64,000 nucleotides of DNA, taken from positions 248,001 through 312,000 of the forward strand of contig NZ_JACHBY010000001.1 of NCBI RefSeq assembly GCF_014200495.1. The letters run 5' to 3'. A model generated the notes under the pieces. That model was not told the origin of the DNA. It saw nothing but the letters and a program-made list of their open reading frames with translations, and ran no database searches. Both the position numbers and the translations under genes were made by a program. The stretch comes from Mucilaginibacter geliditolerans (GTDB lineage: Bacteria; Bacteroidota; Bacteroidia; Sphingobacteriales; Sphingobacteriaceae). Below are positions 63,176 to 64,000 of the stretch, piece by piece. Numbering within the stretch: position 1 is the first letter of the stretch; every line of letters begins with the position of its first letter.

Positions 63176-63766
63176 ATGGAACCGGATATTGAGATTTACA
63201 GAAAAGTACTTAATGAGCTAAATCCAAAAGTTTCGGCAGATGAATGGGATTATTTTAAAACCGGGTTAGCGGTGAAGAAACTTAAATCCCGTGAATTTTT
63301 TATTGAATCCGGAAAAAGAAATCATTTGCTTGGGTTTGTAACGAGCGGGCTTATCAGGGCATTTTATATCAATCATCTGGGCGAAGACATCACCATATCA
63401 TTTATCAAAGAATTCGAGTATGCCACCGATTATCCATCTTTGCTGGTAAAAAAGCCAAGCAGGTATAATTTTCAATGCCTGGAACCTACTACAGTGGTTA
63501 CTGTGCCCTACCACCATATTCAAAACGGATACGAAAAGTTTGCTGGTTTCGAACGCAATGGGCGATTGATCGCAGAAGACGTACTCAAACGGCAACAAAG
63601 CCGAATCGAAAGCTTTCAGTTTGATAATGCAGAGCATCGATACCTGGACTTTGTGAAAAAAAATCCTGAACTCTTCAACCGGATATCGCTTACTCATTTA
63701 TCGTCCTATCTGGGCATTGAGCGCCCATCTTTAAGTCGCATCCGGAAGAAGATTGTCGGTTTATAG
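63176..63766 (+). CDS. Crp/Fnr-family regulator (second of two)
   Basis: The 196-residue protein has a cNMP-binding-like domain (KSREFFIESGKRNHLLGFVTSGLIRAFY) and a C-terminal helix-turn-helix (ISLTHLSSYLGIERPSLSRIRK). It is the same short Bacteroidota type as the regulator at 55986 but clearly a different protein. It is divergent from the membrane methyltransferase gene with a 268-base gap in between, and may control it. No ligand can be inferred. Confidence 0.85.
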   Translation: MEPDIEIYRKVLNELNPKVSADEWDYFKTGLAVKKLKSREFFIESGKRNHLLGFVTSGLIRAFYINHLGEDITISFIKEFEYATDYPSLLVKKPSRYNFQCLEPTTVVTVPYHHIQNGYEKFAGFERNGRLIAEDVLKRQQSRIESFQFDNAEHRYLDFVKKNPELFNRISLTHLSSYLGIERPSLSRIRKKIVGL

Positions 63767-63893
63767 TTACGATAAATATGCAGGAATGAGTACTCTTAGT
63801 TTCTTCTTAGCGCTCACTCAGTTTTATATTACCTAAGGATCTGCATTTGCAGCTTAGATTATCAACCATCGTTCGATTACGATTGACTTAATG

Positions 63894-64000
63894 CTAAAGA
63901 CCCGCTGCGTTTCTTTTGTTGATAGCTTCCTCGGTTCTGGGAATAAAATTTTCACTTAAATCTAATTCGGCTTGGGCTTGAACTTCCTCAATAAATGGCC
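63894..64000 (-). CDS. C-terminal end of an unidentified protein (cut by window edge)
   Basis: On the minus strand a frame enters from the right edge and reads PFIEEVQAQAELDLSENF, then IPRTEEAINKRNAAGL and a TAG stop at 63894-63896. The 35 visible residues are charged and helical and not enough to name a family. The sequence composition looks coding. Confidence 0.45.
   Translation of the reverse strand, partial: PFIEEVQAQAELDLSENFIPRTEEAINKRNAAGL

Noticed and set aside
1..64000. CRISPR arrays, rRNA, intact tRNA or insertion sequences
   Set aside because: No spaced direct repeats, cloverleaf-capable segments or transposase motifs were seen on either strand.

Overview
The window looks like a chromosomal segment from a member of the Bacteroidota, most likely a Sphingobacteriaceae organism of the Mucilaginibacter/Pedobacter type. 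This rests on a SusC/SusD pair, a FucP-type sugar symporter, LytTR/LytS signalling, moderately AT-rich DNA, a promoter of the TTTG...TAnnTTTG kind, and a lanthipeptide system of Bacteroidota style. No rRNA, intact tRNA, CRISPR array or insertion sequence was found.

Layout. (1) 1-2183: the end of an exopolysaccharide locus, with the tail of a membrane protein, a DUF1972-type glycosyltransferase and an outer-membrane export lipoprotein. (2) 2199-5456: a STAND/NACHT-type NTPase and a ferritin-like DUF892 protein. (3) 5699-22319: one apparent operon of eleven genes on the minus strand with gaps of 2-62 bases. In transcription order it encodes two small unknown proteins, a glycine-rich protein, a possible ABBA-type prenyltransferase, a CxxC thioredoxin-like protein, two PhyH dioxygenases, a terpene-cyclase-like protein with a DxDD motif, a 2760-residue RHS/YD-repeat protein, a prolyl-4-hydroxylase-like dioxygenase and a covalent-FAD oxidase of the class II cholesterol oxidase type. 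I know of no described system with this combination, and it is the best candidate for something new. (4) 22675-29251: a glycosyltransferase and a lanthipeptide-type cluster made of a full-length LanB-like dehydratase, a LytTR regulator, its histidine kinase and a 48-residue precursor. The precursor has a Thr-rich, Cys-free core and no cyclase gene lies nearby, so the product may be dehydrated but not cross-linked by lanthionine.

(5) 29549-35760: carbohydrate use. An alginate-lyase-family enzyme and an ArsB-like transporter are followed by an L-fucose uptake and oxidation operon (fucP, aldo/keto reductase, mutarotase, lactonase-type amidohydrolase). (6) 35768-40477: a PPK2 polyphosphate kinase, a methyltransferase, a GntR-type regulator with a sugar-sensing domain, and a sodium/solute symporter. 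(7) 41227-54058: a polysaccharide utilization locus with SusC, SusD, a GH36 alpha-galactosidase, an SGNH esterase, a GH95 fucosidase and a second clan GH-D enzyme. It probably removes fucose, galactose and ester groups from a branched glycan, and the released fucose could feed the operon in (5). The SGNH gene carries the first ~34 codons of an altronate-dehydratase-like gene fused to its front, which looks like a deletion junction.

(8) 54282-64000: a VOC/PhnB-like protein and then a decayed stretch with a tRNA 3'-end-like remnant, a response-regulator fragment and an alpha/beta-hydrolase fragment. After it come a Crp/Fnr regulator, two SDR oxidoreductases, an RND efflux permease without its partner subunits, a membrane methyltransferase, a second Crp/Fnr regulator and the tail of an unidentified minus-strand gene. 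The decayed stretch and the mixed gene content suggest past insertion and loss of mobile DNA here.
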